NCBI GenBank assembly: GCA_020720945.1
Contig: DYNR01000119.1
Span: forward strand, 1,339 to 7,491
Direction: 5' to 3'
Source of the DNA: Chthoniobacter flavus
Lineage (GTDB): Bacteria; Verrucomicrobiota; Verrucomicrobiia; Chthoniobacterales; DYNR01
Length of the DNA stretch: 6,153 nt
A program made the position numbers and the translations under genes. Numbering within the stretch: position 1 is the first letter of the stretch; every line of letters begins with the position of its first letter. Shown here in pieces: positions 6,139 through 6,153 of the stretch. The notes beneath the pieces are model-generated. The model searched no databases, was not told where the DNA came from, and saw only the letters and a program-made list of their open reading frames with translations.

Positions 6139-6153
6139 CAATCTCCAATCTGC
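6135..6153 (-). repeat. Dispersed direct repeat, copy 2 (at window edge)
   Basis: On the minus strand it reads GCAGATTGGAGATTGGGGA, matching 17 of 19 bases of the copy at 1132-1150 in the same orientation. It is cut by the window edge, so its full extent is unknown. It lies about 60 bases upstream of the glpF start. Confidence 0.45.

Noticed and set aside
1..6153. CRISPR array, transposase, integrase, attachment site or toxin-antitoxin pair
   Set aside because: No regularly spaced repeats, no transposase or recombinase motifs and no suitable small gene pairs were seen; apart from the 19-base repeat, the window is made up of standard housekeeping genes.

Overview
The window looks like an ordinary chromosomal segment of a Gram-negative-type bacterium, most plausibly from the Verrucomicrobiota. 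The phylum guess rests mainly on the first genes, a prepilin-like protein that resembles the minor-pseudopilin cassettes common in that phylum, and on weak or missing Shine-Dalgarno sequences. It is an inference, not a proof.

Layout. On the plus strand, bases 2-238 are the 3' end of an unidentified gene whose stop overlaps (ATGA) the start of a prepilin-type protein gene (235-1104). The rest is on the minus strand, read right to left: glpF (aquaglyceroporin, 6073-5330), glpK (glycerol kinase, 5299-3803), glpD (FAD-dependent glycerol-3-phosphate dehydrogenase, 3751-2180), a 274-base non-coding gap with two strong inverted repeats, then a lipoprotein-like N-acetylmuramoyl-L-alanine amidase (about 1905-1168) that converges on the prepilin gene.

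How the genes work together. glpF, glpK and glpD are 30 and 51 bases apart and form a complete glycerol-uptake operon: GlpF admits glycerol, GlpK traps it as sn-glycerol-3-phosphate, and GlpD oxidises that to dihydroxyacetone phosphate, feeding electrons to the quinone pool. The amidase is a cell-wall hydrolase that may share the strand by chance. The prepilin and its upstream partner would belong to a type IV pilus or type II secretion-like system.

I see no evidence of an undescribed system. The points worth a second look are small: an 18-bp interrupted hairpin and a second stem-loop after glpD, a 19-bp near-identical direct repeat bracketing the whole minus-strand block, U-rich SD-less leaders shared by glpK and glpD, and a glycerol kinase that seems to lack both known allosteric and phospho-control sites.
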